Shown here: positions 34,673 through 48,169 of the stretch, in pieces
Layout: each line of letters opens with the position of its first letter
Position numbering within the stretch: position 1 is the first letter of the stretch
Source: Sipunculus nudus
Lineage: Eukaryota; Annelida; Sipuncula; Golfingiida; Sipunculidae
Assembly (NCBI GenBank): GCA_026874595.1
Contig: CM049306.1
Location: forward strand, 7,005,519-7,069,518
Length of the DNA stretch: 64,000 nucleotides
Reading direction: 5' to 3'
Notes under the pieces: model-generated
Database searches by the model: none
What the model was told of the DNA's origin: nothing
The model's input: the letters and a program-made list of their open reading frames with translations, nothing else
Made by a program: the position numbers and the translations under genes

Positions 34673-35975
34673 ACTATAGGTAGTCGACAAGCACCTACGT
34701 GTATTTGCCAAAATCAGAGTGGGACGGGTGAAGTGAGGCATGGATTGAGTAACAAGGGGAAACAGAGTGAGGTGTGTTGCATATTAGCATGGATGTCTGC
34801 AGCCGAAATGTGTATGTAGGTTGTGCCTTCTACTACAGAATCCAGAAAGCTATCAAAGTTGTAAACAAATGCAAAAAGTTAAACCACTGCCAAGATATGA
34901 GTGATTTTATCCCACGGCAGACAAACAGATGAATGCTGTGCAAAAATGGTTACAGGTGGCGCCACCAGTTTTGTGTATGATAAAGAGCTATGTGAGATCT
35001 ATACACGTGCAAAATTTTGGCCCAATCAGCCAGTTCCCGAGATATGAGCTTGGATGTCTGCAGCGTAAATGTGAATGTAGGTGGTGCCACCTGTCATAAA
35101 ATCAAGAAAGCTATCCAAGATGTATAAACCTGCAAAATTTTAGGCAGATAAGTCCAATCACTGCCGAGATATGAGTGATTTTATCCCACGGCAGACAAAC
35201 AAACGGATGCTGTGCAAAAATGGTTGCAGGTGGCACCACCAGTTTTGTGTATGATAAAGAGCTATGTGAGATATATACACATGCAAAATTTTGGCCCAAT
35301 CGGTCAATTGGTTCCCGAGATATGAGCTTGGATGTCTGCAGCGTAAACGTGAATGTAGATGATGCCACCTGTCATAAAATCAAGAAAGTTGTCCAGGATG
35401 TATACACATGCAAAATTTCAGGTGGATAAGTCCAATCAATGCAGAGGTGTGAGTGGTTTTATCCCGAGGCAGATGAACAGATGGACGCTGTGCAAAAATG
35501 GTTGCAGGTGGCGCCACCATTTTTTTATGTAAGTTATAAAGCTATCCAAGGGCTACATTTGTGCAAATTTTTTTTTCTGGATCAGTCAAACAGTTCTGGA
35601 GATATGTAGGTTAATGTGTCAAAAGAGACGCACAGATGGATGCACTGGAGAAAGGAAAGGTCAGAGGTCAAAACAAAATGGGGGCACAGCAGTTCACATG
35701 TGACCCGAACATAATCCCGGGTTTTGTAAAATTCCGCCCAGCGGTTACGGAGGAGTTCTCCTGACACCGATGCAGCGGCGGTGGGCTGAAAACATAGAAG
35801 AGATGTGGAAGAGATTTTCCATTAGGTATAATGTATTTGTTTACATGTAGAAGTATTTTTCTACTACACCCTGCATAATGTAGTCCTTGGCCCCCAGAGG
35901 GCATATTGTGACAATAAACATTTGTATTTGTATTTGTATTTTAGTATCCGAAAAACTCTGTTTTGGGCGGATACA
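34673..35975 (-). mobile_element. Helentron/HINE-like family B element, copy 4
   Basis: An inverted copy with CTATAG in place of the terminal CTAG, hairpin GTAGTCGACAAGC-like at 34680, and 5' end GGGCGGATACAA at 35965-35976. GGTGGCGCCACC at 34955 and 35507. A 145-bp insertion (35798-35942) interrupts it just beyond the 5' arms. Confidence 0.7.
35798..35942 (+). mobile_element. short retroposon-like insertion with TTTGTATT tail
   Basis: Compared with other family B copies, sequence is inserted between AACATAG and TATCCG. It ends ACAATAAACATTTGTATTTG followed by further TTTGTATT repeats, a tail like that of SINE or LINE 3' ends. A TAG at both junctions may be the target duplication. Confidence 0.5.
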
Positions 35976-38900
35976 ATGATATAGACTGTATAAATGCTCT
36001 CCCACACCTGTTCAAGCTTGGTACAGTCAGTGGTTCTGGGATAGCCACAGATTAATAATTTAGATAATAACAGGAATTACCTTTAAACCAGTTGTAATTT
36101 AGAAATCAATAAACCTTATTTTTTGTGTATTACTAAAACACACAAAAATGTGCCACTTTCCTCATCTTATAATTCCCATCCCCCTCACACACACACACAC
36201 AAACACATATTCACACACTGAGGCATTCATGTGTAAATATTTTACAAGTATGAATGCCACAAAGCTTATGTTAAAAATGTATGTCATAAAGGTGCATTTA
36301 TACTTGTTTCTTTCATGGAGTTAATACACTGAACACAGAATGTACAACAGTCATAACTCATAATTTTAGATAATTCAGTCAAGATTAACATATAATAAAC
36401 ACTTGAGCGACTGACTGGTGTCATGGTAATACCAACCAGGATATGACCATAGAATTAGAAACTGCATTTAAATTTTAGACAAATTATAGAAACTAAATTA
36501 GATCCAAGATCTCAAGCAAAAAGTTTAAAAAAAATGAAATAACCAAATAAAAGTGGCACTTCTGGTGAATGTCTACCATTCCTACTAGTGGTGTTGAGAC
36601 TTGATTCATGTGTTGAGTATACATAGCTGACACATGTTCTATTATTTTCTTGTTTTAACTCCGGAGTTAAAGATTAAGAACTTTGTCATCAGTTACAGAG
36701 TTATACGATGCTTGGACATGCAGCAATGCTGAATAATCTACAGATGGCAGTGCTAAATAACCACAGACATACCATGCTCATTGCTAAATAATCCATGTGT
36801 ATAAATACAGATCCTATACATATGTCATGGTACACAACATTCGTAATACACATAAATCTTGTATATGTGGCAGATTTTCTCAATCATATACAATAGACAT
36901 TTTATATAAAGAAGGATTGGTTGGTGTGGTGTATTATTTTGACTGAGCAGTAGGTGTGAAGGAATTTATGTCAAACACAGGAACACCTTTAATCCTGCCC
37001 CTCAGTGGTTTGAATGGACATGCTGGAGTATACAGAAGGTTGAAACACAGGAGCCGCTCATTGTCCAAGCACTATGGTTTTAATCATGCCCATAATTGGT
37101 TGATTATTTACACTTTGTGAACTGTAAGCAATCCAGCCACTCGTCCAAACCTGTAGTACCTGGAGCCCCCAGTACTGAAGTGTCTCATGGTCCTGTGATG
37201 TGGTTATCCCATAACAAAACAGAACTCTGTACCATTCGGTTAATTTTAATTATCCTGGTTTTGATCACATTTTCTTTTGTTACACCACTCTCCATACTGA
37301 ATAGGCTTCATTGTACAGGTTGGCTTGTTTAAACCTCCAGCTCAGCTGACCCCTCTCAGTTTGTTTACACTCAGCATGGGGTCACCAGAGTGTCAACCCT
37401 TAGAATTGCCATTTTCAAAATCTGAAAAGTAGTTCCTATTTGGTGTAATTATCATTCCTCTGCTTCATTGCTGACTGTATCAGATCAGATTGCTTGCTAT
37501 TTAGACAGGTATCAAAGACATGAGACGATGGTAGTTGAGAGCTTGAACAGATCGTTCAAATAAGTGAATGTTTCTACTGTTCAATAATAGTTAATGACAT
37601 GAGCAGACCTCATAACCCTGTTGTGATGAGATAGTGCTCTGTAAGATCAGATTCGGGTAAAAGGTTTACAGTACATTCAAAATCTATTTCTGCAAATGTT
37701 TTAATCTCTTTCTTTGTCACCACCAGTTTATTCCACTTCTGTCATTTAATGCTGTTTATTATATAATTTTGTCAAGTATACATAGAAGAGCTTGTAAATG
37801 ATTAGGGTACGACTGATAATTTATGTTGTGTGTACAGATTGTGTGTATACTTGTGTATTTGGTTTGACAGTTTAGATCTCTGTGCAGCACACAATGACAG
37901 TTCAACTCAGACCTTGTTTGCCCCAAGTCATGTTTATGAATACATTTATGAGCCCATGTCAACTACGGTTGAACACTACAGAAAGGGTTCAGTCAGTCAC
38001 TACATCATTGGAGTTTAAGGATTAACTTAATACTACACACAGCTGTGTTGTGACCAGGGGTTGTTGTTGAGGGAGCCCCTAAAATGAAGCCTGTCTGTAA
38101 AATGTAATGAAAGTCACAGATATAGTCGCTTCTGTTTTAGGACTGAAGAAAAAGCGGAGGAAAACCAGGCATATATTTATGAAACTGTAAACTGGTAGTC
38201 TAGTGTTGACCTGGGATACACTGGCAGATATATACAGTTTTTACTCAGATGTTTTTGGCTTGCAAGATTCCTTGGAGGTCATCTGCCATAACATGTGAAT
38301 TCAGGGGCACTTTCATATATTACAGGTAAAATCACAGGGCTCTCACAGATGGGCCTAGTTCCAAAGTAACCAAAAGTAATTTGCCAGAGTGACACCCAAA
38401 TAGAATTTAGCAAACCCCTTGTACTTAATATGAAAACCAAATTTACATTCTTTGCAATTCAGAAATGAAATATTTTCAAAAAGATAGTTGCTTTACTATA
38501 CTATTTCAACAGATATTCTCTGGATTCTTTCACTATTTACTTAACAATATTTTCACTGTCTGATAAATAAGATTAGTTATACAGTAGTAATATGACCGAG
38601 AAATAATAAAATGAATATATTTCATGTCAGGCATAAATTTAGGGACTGGCTGAATTGGAATCTTGAAGAGTTACTAAGCCAGATAAAAAAAAAATTCATA
38701 TGAATATATAAGAATACAATGTAATCTGATGATACCCTACTAGATACCATTGCAACAGCAAGATATATCCAAAGATTTAAAAAATAAAATAAAATTCATT
38801 TTCTGAGAAACAAAATTTGAAACAAGATTTTCAGTCAGCAGCATGTGGATGGTCATAAAATAAGACCATAAAATAACAATATAAATGTATAGTCTGGCCA

Positions 38901-39976
38901 TTTAAAAAACTGCTTATGAACGAAAACTCTGTCACCCAAGCTGTTGATGAACAAAAACTCTGTACTGTACTGTAAAACCAAGGAAGCTGAAATGTGACTT
39001 TGTGTCTTTTTTGTCCATAGTGACTTTGTTGGATGAGGAAATTTGATCCTTCATAACCAGCTGCTTTGTTAAACATGTAGCTTTGTAGTGGTGATTATTG
39101 TATTGTTAAGGAGCACAGTGAATACTAATCAAATTTACTCTACAGATAATCTTAGAAACAACACATAGGGGCACAGTACATAGTCAGGACCTGTTGCTCA
39201 ATATTACTGGGCACCTGGTGTTTACTGTACAAGCACCAGCTGAGGGTGTTAAGAGTGTACAGACATCATATCTTTATACCTGCCAGTAAGTATAATCCCA
39301 AGCTTAATCATGTACTGTACATGAAAACCACTTTAAAAAGGAGCTGACTCTCTCTCAGTTTAATATAATTTAAAAAAGAAAAAAAAGACTACCATTAAAT
39401 TATATATGAGCCTTGCCTGCAACAGATCTATTGAACTGACCTTAATTTTCATGCAGAACTATTGGACTGTTGCTAATTTTGTATTTTAAGCATGAAGTGA
39501 ACTCTGTATAATTGGTATGAATAATGTACAAGTTGACAATACAGTTTGGTATGGGACAGGCTGTGTGTTGCTGCTGAGTTACAGCATCGCATAGGTCAGT
39601 TGACAGCACTTCCTGCCCGGTCCCAGAACTGCTGCATCAGTCAATACTAATGGTATTATCCTATTGTCAGGTAAATCTGATGGATCTGCTCTGTACTTAA
39701 TGTGACACCTGACTGAATCTGCTCAGTTCTAGGCCCATCAGATCAGAGCTCACTGTATAAATGTTTATATATGCAGTCCCTGACATATACCTACCAAGTA
39801 TAGGTGATGTATGGAGTCATATCTACACAGTAGCTCAGTTCAGTGTTACTGGCACTGTGTACAGTTCATTGTGCTACGGTATATCCTGGTTAGGGATGTC
39901 ATATGGACCTGTATGATTGATCTGTTATTCTTTGATTCACGGTGACTTATGCCTCCATTCTGGAGGTGTGTGGGGT

Positions 39977-40020
<44 letters not shown>

Positions 40021-40320
40021 GAGGACATACAGAGCTGAATGGTTAATCAGCATCCCCCTCATAATCTGTATAATGAAGCCTGGTGTCTAAGATCTCAGCA
40101 GCAGGTGCAGCATCCTGTAGATATCACTGATAAGAATTAATTACTGTTATCATCCTGGCTGGTGCTCACCATCACAAGGACCCCCTGCAGTGCTCATGCA
40201 CTGAAGTGGATTCATTCACAACCCTTGCTGGCTGGTTAATAGTACATTAGTGTGTGGAGACTTGATCATGCTGGGAGGGAGGATCCAGGGTCCTGGGTGT
40301 ACATGTATAACATACCAAGG
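35976..40320. other. no gene seen
   Basis: Contains a short CA run near 36187-36205 and the poly(G) tract at 39978-40019. Short ORFs occur on both strands without splice context or recognisable motifs. Confidence 0.5.
39978..40019. repeat. 42-nt poly(G) tract
   Basis: An uninterrupted run of 42 G on the + strand. The polyproline ORF on the other strand is an artefact. Confidence 0.95.
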
Positions 40321-40377
40321 TTTACACTCAGTGATGTGAAAAATGTTTACCCGTGTGGAGTTGTGTGAGGGTCACAG
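40321..40377 (+). other. possible untranslated exon end (strong splice donor)
   Basis: GGGTCACAG/GTAAGTAAG at 40377 is close to a consensus donor. No upstream acceptor or coding frame defines the exon, so it may be another alternative first exon or a cryptic site. Confidence 0.2.
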
Positions 40378-43300
40378 GTAAGTAAGCTGGCAGTTTATTA
40401 CTTACACCAATTGAGTAAATAAAACTAGGGGTTGTTAATTGGTTTGTGTTTGAGATCAGTGCCGCCTGAGCTTTGAAGCCTGACATGGAATATTATGTTC
40501 CCATGTGGTAACTTTGTTTGTTCGGGAGCTGGTTAGTTCATATGATGTAATTATCCAAATTTGAACCTTCAAATTATGTGATTCACCGCTCATTGTGGGT
40601 GAAGGTCTGCATTTTGCCCAGTACTGAGAGGTCAATGGTCATATCAGTGAATTCAATTTCATGGCCATTTTGTCAGTTTATTCCCAAGGACATTTATTGA
40701 CAGAAGATTCCATTTTCCCTAGCAGTATATAAGTGTTCTTAACCAGTCTTTCACCACATTTTGTTGTCCTGATACCCTGGTCATGGTTTCCCTGGTAACT
40801 TTTGACTAATAATTCCTCAGGTGGAATGTTAAGATATCAAGGATACATGTTGTGGTAAAATATAACACCTGTTGATGTATGCTGAACCATCTGCTGCATA
40901 CATGATTTACAACTCACAGGCAGCAGGTGAAAAATTACAACATGACTAGCTGCAAATCGACAGATAAAACTCTACATAATTACAGAAGATAAATCTGCAG
41001 ATTTATAATTAGCTCTGCAAAGGCAGCCGGTGAACCTGTGATAGATACATGTATTTTATATCTTTGTTCACAAGAGAACACTTCATCAGGAAAAGAAACT
41101 CCACATTTTCATTTATATTTGTATAATATAGGAAGGAACTGCCATTACAGGTACATCAGCATTTAGCAGTAATGGTAATCATATTTGATTAAAGTATATG
41201 TGTTAGTATGATGCAGTATTGCTGTCTTAGCTACAGTACATGTGATGATGTATGAATTTTAGTATCATCGAGTATTTCTAAAGCAGAAGAAATATCTTTT
41301 GTGATACTCGTTTGGTTTATGCATATGGCAGTAGCTGTTGGTTTAGGTCTGAGTGTTGCGTGAGACAAGTTTTAGTACCTACAGGTTATTGATTAACACA
41401 GCCCACACCCTGCATTCTGTAGGCGGCGGTCATGCAACTTTTGTTCTGTACTCATTCCACTTGCACACTACTTGCAATAACCAGCTTGCCATATATGACC
41501 ATTAGGTTGTTGCCATAAAACCAAAAATGTTCTGACCAATGAGAGCAGGGCATTCCAGATATAAACTTGACAAGTATTTTCTATTCCGTTCTCATGGACC
41601 ATTATGGCCTCACATGTTCAAGCAGTCCCTGTGAATTCCTTGCTGCCTTGGATTGACAAGAAAAAAAATCCCTAAAAAACTGCTGTTGACTCTGTTATTA
41701 TTCAATGATGGCTTAGTGTGATATAAGTTCCAACCAGATTTGCAATATTTGTCACCCGAATACCAAGCACCATAATCATTTTTGAAAGGCTCAGTACTGT
41801 TTTTGTCATTCTTGGAGAGTCTCACCTACTGTAAAATTTGTATATATAGCACCAGTAATAGTGACCCTGGTGGCTGTATATGACAAAGTTGGCTATTGCA
41901 AGCAGTAACTAATACACCTTTAACATGGCAAATGCAAACCGTTTTGAAAATGTTTAAGAGCGTTCACACAGCATTCCATTCTGGCCAAAACTTTTTGGGT
42001 CAAGCTCAGGAGGTGGTTTCAAACCGTTTTGAATGGGAAAGTTTTATCTGCTTTGTTTAACAGTCATGTGAACGCTCTAAAATGGTGTGTACCCAGTTTT
42101 CAAGCAGCAACTCAGTCACAGCACAAGTGAGTATGCTTGTGCCAGCATATGGTTACATTGTTCCACATGTGAAATGTTCACAACATGCATTGGTGCTAGA
42201 TACCTGTGTACCGCTTTGGCCAAATTGGTTTGAAAACGTTTTGTGTGTGAAAGGGGTATCAGTGGAATAAGTTTAGAACAAATACAAAGAGGTCACTGCA
42301 TTGGGAGCATACCCCAATCCCACTCACAGATTTTCAGTTGTATACAGATATCCATATTGTGTATAATGACACAGTTGTGTTAAGTTTTGTGTAATCAGTA
42401 TCCAACAGGTGGATGTATACAGGCCTGATATGTTAATGTAAGAAGGCATTAATATTTTGACTGAGGCATTAATATTTTGACCAGACCAGCTGTTTGGTGT
42501 ATACAGCTTGCTGACTGGTCAAGCTAAGACCTGTATCTAGTGACAGCAGCACAGGAATGTCAGCAGGTGGTGAGGCTGTGTGGGGAGAGTGCAGCACTTG
42601 TCAAACAGTCAGACTCCATGATTACTGGGGACAGGTTGACCCAGGTCTGACCCAGGCTGACAAGACAGCAGCAACACTCTGCAACATCCAGCCCCTGTAA
42701 TGTGAACCAGTGCTGGGGGTTTGCTTGAAAGACTGTACAGTGGCAGTCTGTCAGCACGGGAGGGCTGAACAGTGCTGGCAGCCCCGTAACAGTGTACAGG
42801 TTCTGTTACAATGTCAGCTTGTACGGGTAATTCACTTGATTCCTACAAATGGTTAACATATGGAATCAATAAATGTCATATTATTCCTACAATTCAGGGT
42901 CAAGTAATAGAAAACAGCATTTTATTTACTTCCTTTATGGTCTTTAATTCAGGTCAGGTCACGGTAAAAACACAGCTCTGCACAGAACATTTAATCAGCT
43001 GATGAATGGAAGCAGCTGAAGTTATGCTGATAATAGAGTCTTAATTAAAAACGACCGTCAGTGCCTGGTCCAAGATGATTCACAGATGAGTGCTTAATGG
43101 AACAGTAGTTACTAATAGTGTATGAGGGCAGGAAAATTGTCAGAATAATGGCTAAAACAGAATGCAGCAGGACCAGTAGATACCATGGTATCCCATTTGT
43201 GTATAAATCATCATAAGCTCAATGACTTTGTCTGTCTGCCTTGTTATTATATTAATAACTATTACTTGATAATCCATAAACTTGATCAAGCTGCAGGTCA

Positions 43301-44131
43301 TATCCAGGGGCTGTTGAGGGTTGCTCCATTTAGGCCAATCATCAGCTCAGCAATTATCTCCTCATGTACTTCATTTGCTGGCAGTGCTGTCCCAGTCAGT
43401 CTGACTCTGACAAGAATAGCAGTAAATCTTTCTTGTTAACTATTTTTTACATTTTTTCTTTTCCCAATGCAGTAATTTGTAAAAATCATGGTCCATTTAA
43501 TAATATTATTTGTTCATTTTGTGCCAACAAATGTGAATTATCCATGTACTATAAACACACTGTCTTAGTTTAAGGCAAGTGTAGTTCAGAAAGGTTCTGT
43601 GTAATAAAAACCCCCAATTTTTACAAGATTCAGCAGAATATATTTCACTTCTTAGTTTCACATTTACAAATGGAATTTGAAACATGGTATTGTGATTGTG
43701 CTCCAATGAAAAGATGACCAGACATGTTGCTTTTTTGGGGGGCATGTAGAAAAGTTCCCTTGATCATGCAGATACCTGGGATGCCTTTCTCTTGTTCTTC
43801 ATTTTTTCTTATTTATTCAACAATATTCATGTCATATATATTTATCTAGCTGCTATAGCTTTGTAATTAAAATAAAAGATGAATGGTATAAAGAAAAACT
43901 CTATAAACATGACATGCACATCTGTTTGCCTTGGTATGTGGCCAGTGTGTTAAATGTTTTACATACAGCCACTCCTGCCATGTTAAACTTTTTCATCACC
44001 TGCTTGATATCCACCCACCCTCTGGTGACAAGCTGGTGGTTATGTTACATGGTGAATTCCTGGGAGTAACAAAAATTAGTGCCAACCAATGAGTGTTGGG
44101 TTATTTTGTGGTTCTGCTTTACACACACCAG
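40378..44131. other. no gene seen apart from a small inverted-repeat element
   Basis: An inverted pair TTTAAGAGCGTTCACA (41953) and TGTGAACGCTCTAAA (42067) suggests a MITE of about 130 bp. A short direct repeat of AGGCATTAATATTTTGAC lies at 42443-42481. No supported coding sequence. Confidence 0.5.
41953..42081. mobile_element. 129-bp MITE (GAGCGTTCACA ends)
   Basis: The ends TTTAAGAGCGTTCACA and TGTGAACGCTCTAAA are perfect inverse copies over 15 bp. Related AAACCGTTTTGAA phrases lie inside and just outside, so a larger element is possible. Confidence 0.55.
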
Positions 44132-44208
44132 GACTACCGGGTCTATTGCCCTCTACAGCCTATCAGGTAGCACATGGTAATGCAGGTAGACCAATAACAA
44201 CAGTACAG
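44132..44208 (+). CDS. candidate 77-nt coding exon, unrecognised
   Basis: After a fair acceptor (TTCTGCTTTACACACACCAG) an open frame encodes LPGLLPSTAYQVAHG then NAGRPITTVQ, ending CAG/GTACGG. It would enter in phase 2 and leave in phase 0. The residues look like a disordered regulatory-protein segment. It could be an upstream or alternative exon of the gene at 60 kb, or chance. No homologue is recognised. Confidence 0.3.
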
Positions 44209-46528
44209 GTACGGTACCAATTTGATTCTCCGGAACAAAGAATGGACGTTAATTTTCTGCATGTGTGACTCGGCATAATAGGGTCGGCCACAATACAGGC
44301 TTGAACAAGGGGGTGTTGGTATGAATACCGCAGCACCATGGTCTGTCATCATATTGTCAGACCATCATATTGTCATTATGGAGGTGGGTGTCAGGTAACC
44401 TGCAATATATCATGTCATTCTGTATTATAGGGCTGTCTTTCTGTGTCATAGCACCACCACATTCTTATTAAGGAGCTCGCTAGTATCAAATGCCACATTT
44501 TTATGCAGACATATTTTTATGTCCACACACATGTGAATATATTGTACCTGCTCTGACTGTAGTGCTTGTATATATATATAATATCTTTTATTTAAAGTAA
44601 AAAAAAGTATATTGAATGTCCTTGAACTGACTTACTACCAACAACACCAGTGTCCCTATTTCAGTAAGCAAAGTGACATGACAGCTGTTGAATTAATAAC
44701 CAAATGTTCTTGTGACAGTGTTGCTAGTTTAAAAAATAATCAAATAATGAACGGATGTGCAAACATGAGTGAAAAGGGGATTCTGCCATCCAATCTGAAT
44801 CTGATATAACCCCAAAAATTTGATCTTAAAGTCAATTCCTCAAAATGAGGCTCAGTTCACTGATATTGACTGTAAAAAGTATTGAAATCTAAACATTTAA
44901 ACCTTTTGAGGTAGATAGACCTGCAACTAACACAAACTAATAATGAAGAATCATTTACAAAGTCTGACTTGTTGGCAAAGGTAATAAGGAAATATCTGTG
45001 CAGACATTTAGTAAAAAATTTGGTGCATAGCAGAGGGGTTTAGAGCTGAAAAAATATGGTATAAATGAGCAATAGAACCAGTTCCTTATTAAATAAGGTT
45101 ATGTCTAGATGTGTACATGCAGCACTAAATGTGATACTATAGTCACAGAGCACCTGTGATGATTGTGGTGTTGTTGATACAGGTAACCACTTTATTGTTT
45201 GAGATAACATACAGAATGCCTGGCCACCCATCATATCAACACCTGTTTAGAATCCATACTTATAAAACATCTGAGGGTACTTTATCAAAGACCTCTTTGT
45301 TGTGATCAGGTGTGTGCAGTATTCCACTTCAGTATGTTATGATAGTTCTCAGGACTTATGAAGTTTTATTTTAATCATCTAGCTGTTATATAGCTGTAAA
45401 GGTGCTTTTAATTAAGGCTTACTACAGGTATTGACTTGTGTACTTATTTATCACATTGTTGACTCCTGGACTAAATGCCTCAAGATTCACATAATATATA
45501 ACAAATAAATACTGTCTGCTGACTACTGTGTGATTAATGTTTATTTTAACATTAAATACTATGTGCTCAAGGTGGTAATTGTGAACATATGTCACATTAT
45601 AGAAAAATACCCCTTTTTTCTTTGTAGACATAACATGCCAACCCCAATCCACTTTGCATTTAGCAATAGTATTGCACCGGAAACATTGCTATTATTACAA
45701 TGTGTCATGAGGAATTTCTTCTTAGGCCAGTTTTATCCATATTCTGGTGGCCATATTGTAGCCAGTTTTATATGATGAAATGACCATCTAGGTAGTGAAT
45801 ATTGCTATGTCTGTGTAAATATTCTAATGGCCTGACACAATTCATGGTGAGGGCTTGCCTGGTTTATGGTGCTGTTGTAAGATGACACTTGGTGCACCCG
45901 CATGGAGGAACTATTTAAAAATATATGCTTGCATCAGATCTTGGTATAGCAGACTTGTTGCTGAGGTCAGCTAGTTGTCCCCTCCTTTATGAACAAAATA
46001 GAGCTGTCACTTGTCTCTGCCTGAGTTAATGTATGTTGATGTATATATATTAAAAATGTTCCATGATAGGCCTAGGTTAACTACAGGACAGTAACAAGAT
46101 TGTTATCAAATCCATTGTTAGTAAACTGGTAGCTTCTGATAAAGTAATGGTGGTCATACAGGAACCATACATCAACACATCAGGCAGAAAGAATAATGTC
46201 ATTTGTTATCCATTGTTCAGAAAACTTTGTGGCAGACATATCCTGAGACCCATTCTTATAAGGAATTTCATATTATTATTGTCATTTGAAAGATTTACAA
46301 AATTTTACGTTCAAACAGGAGTCATAAAGTACTGTGAATTTGGCATTATTCAGAACTGGAGTGTTAGAATTGTTACATTAAGACGGTTTATTGATTTTAT
46401 CTATTTTAGTGTTTTGTGTTTGAATGCAGATTCATATATTCTAAACAGGCATTTTAAAAAGTTACAGATATATGGAAATAACTTGCTTTACAGACATTTT
46501 GACAAGTGGAGTGATATGATGAGATCAG
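44209..46528. other. no supported gene
   Basis: A 142-codon + strand ORF (46147-46575) runs into the left end of the hAT element. I see no motif, splice context or codon pattern supporting it. Confidence 0.45.
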
Positions 46529-48056
46529 CAGGGTTGGCAAGTTTTAGGCATGAAGGTTTTAACCATAGGTTATAACCTGGTTAAAACCGCCCTGCCTAAA
46601 ACAGGTTTTAGGCAGGTTTTAGGCACCAAAAGTGCCCAAAACCTATATTTGTTTACATTTTTTACTTAAAGATCTGTAAAACTACCATACTGGCTGGGGT
46701 GATGCAGTCACAAGGCTTTGCTGGGCTTCTGGAAGCTATCAAGTATTAGTAATGCATGATTTCCTGTTGGCTGGTACCATGCAGTCTTCAAAGAGCCTGT
46801 ATAGGTGTCTGAACATGAGACCATGTTTGTGTGGCACATAGTTATATTGGCCAAGGTAATGACATTATCAGGACCTTTTGGGTTTTCTGATGAGTGCCCA
46901 GCTACCTTGAATGATGTAATACAGCCTCCAGTTTGCCCTTGTAAGACAGGGTATCACTATCAGAGGGAAGACATGCTTGATTAGACAAGTTAATTACAAT
47001 TTATCAGGGTGATGGGGTCATAAGACCCAATGGTCATAAGTCCTACTGCTGTGTCCTAGTAGATGTTCATGTCAACTTTCATACATGACTAGGAGGATGC
47101 AATCAAAGCCCTTGCCCTGAAGACTGTTCTTGAGCAAACATTTTACTGAGTGATGCAGTCAGTGCCCCTCAGGCCTTCAGGTTTAACACAGCCCCTGAGT
47201 AATTATGAATATTCTGTGGTTTGCAACATATTCATTGCAAAATATTTTCGCATTTTCAGTTTTATACTAATTATAGTGTTTAATGAGGGTTCCATTTTCA
47301 CAATCTCATCATACAATTAACAGAGTATATCCATCATTATATAGAAGATAAGTATGTGCACAAAATCTTAAAATTTGACAAGGGATGACCTAGCTAAGGG
47401 AATAAACAAATCGTGGAAATTCTTGTTCATTATCAGATAATGTAAAGGATATTATCATATTTTTAGTTTATGGCTAGCATAAAAAATATGTAATAATTTA
47501 TAAATCCAATCCAATGCTTTTTGCCATTGAAGCTACAGGCATACAAAATATACATGTTATGTTAGTGAAACCACAGTATAAAGAACTACTCATCAGTGTA
47601 AATGGAACAACATTTTAAATCCAGGAAAACTTCTTTTCCATTTATCACAAAATTTAATCCCTTGTGATCAAAAAGCCAATAAAAGTATCTGGTTATAAGC
47701 TTAAAGTAAGAGCATTCTTTTATAAATTGGCAGTAATGGTGGTAGGAGAGTCGGAGAACTGTGTTCATAAGGAAATCCCTGAAGTAGTGTTGAATTCATT
47801 GGTTGCTTTTTTTGTGTCATGGTTTAATTTGTTTAGTTTGAATAAAGTGATCCTCAATTTTAATTTGTTGAGCATATTTTTTTTATGCATTTAGATGTTT
47901 AACAATAAAACATAGTTAAACTAAAAGTCATAGTTAAGGGTAAATAAGGTTTTAGGCAGTTAAAGGCAGGTTATAACCTATTTTAGGCAGTTAAAGGCAT
48001 GTTTTAGGCTCTGCCCTGCCGAAAACAGGTTTTGGGCAGCCTAAAACCCAACCCTG
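46529..48056. mobile_element. 1.5-kb non-autonomous hAT-like element with 8-bp target duplication
   Basis: The ends are CAGGGTTGGCAAGTTTTAGG and the inverted CCTAAAACCCAACCCTG. The target GAGATCAG is duplicated at 46521-46528 and 48057-48064. TIRs starting CAG and an 8-bp duplication are hAT hallmarks. Within about 120 bp of each end lie several GGTTTTAGGCAG-like repeats, probable transposase-binding subterminal motifs. The AT-rich interior encodes no transposase. Confidence 0.88.
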
Positions 48057-48169
48057 GAGATCAGATAACTGTTATATAATAACCTGGACCTCATTAGTCC
48101 ACATTCTCTTTGACACTTCATGAACAAATTCAGGGCATGAAACTCAAATAGTTTATCACATGTCACAGG

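Noticed and set aside
39846-40028. Polyproline ORF on the minus strand
   Set aside because: It translates the 42-nt poly(G) tract.
46147-46575. 142-codon + strand ORF, the second longest in the window
   Set aside because: The last codons are hAT element sequence, composition is typical of AT-rich random frames, and I see no motif or splice signal.
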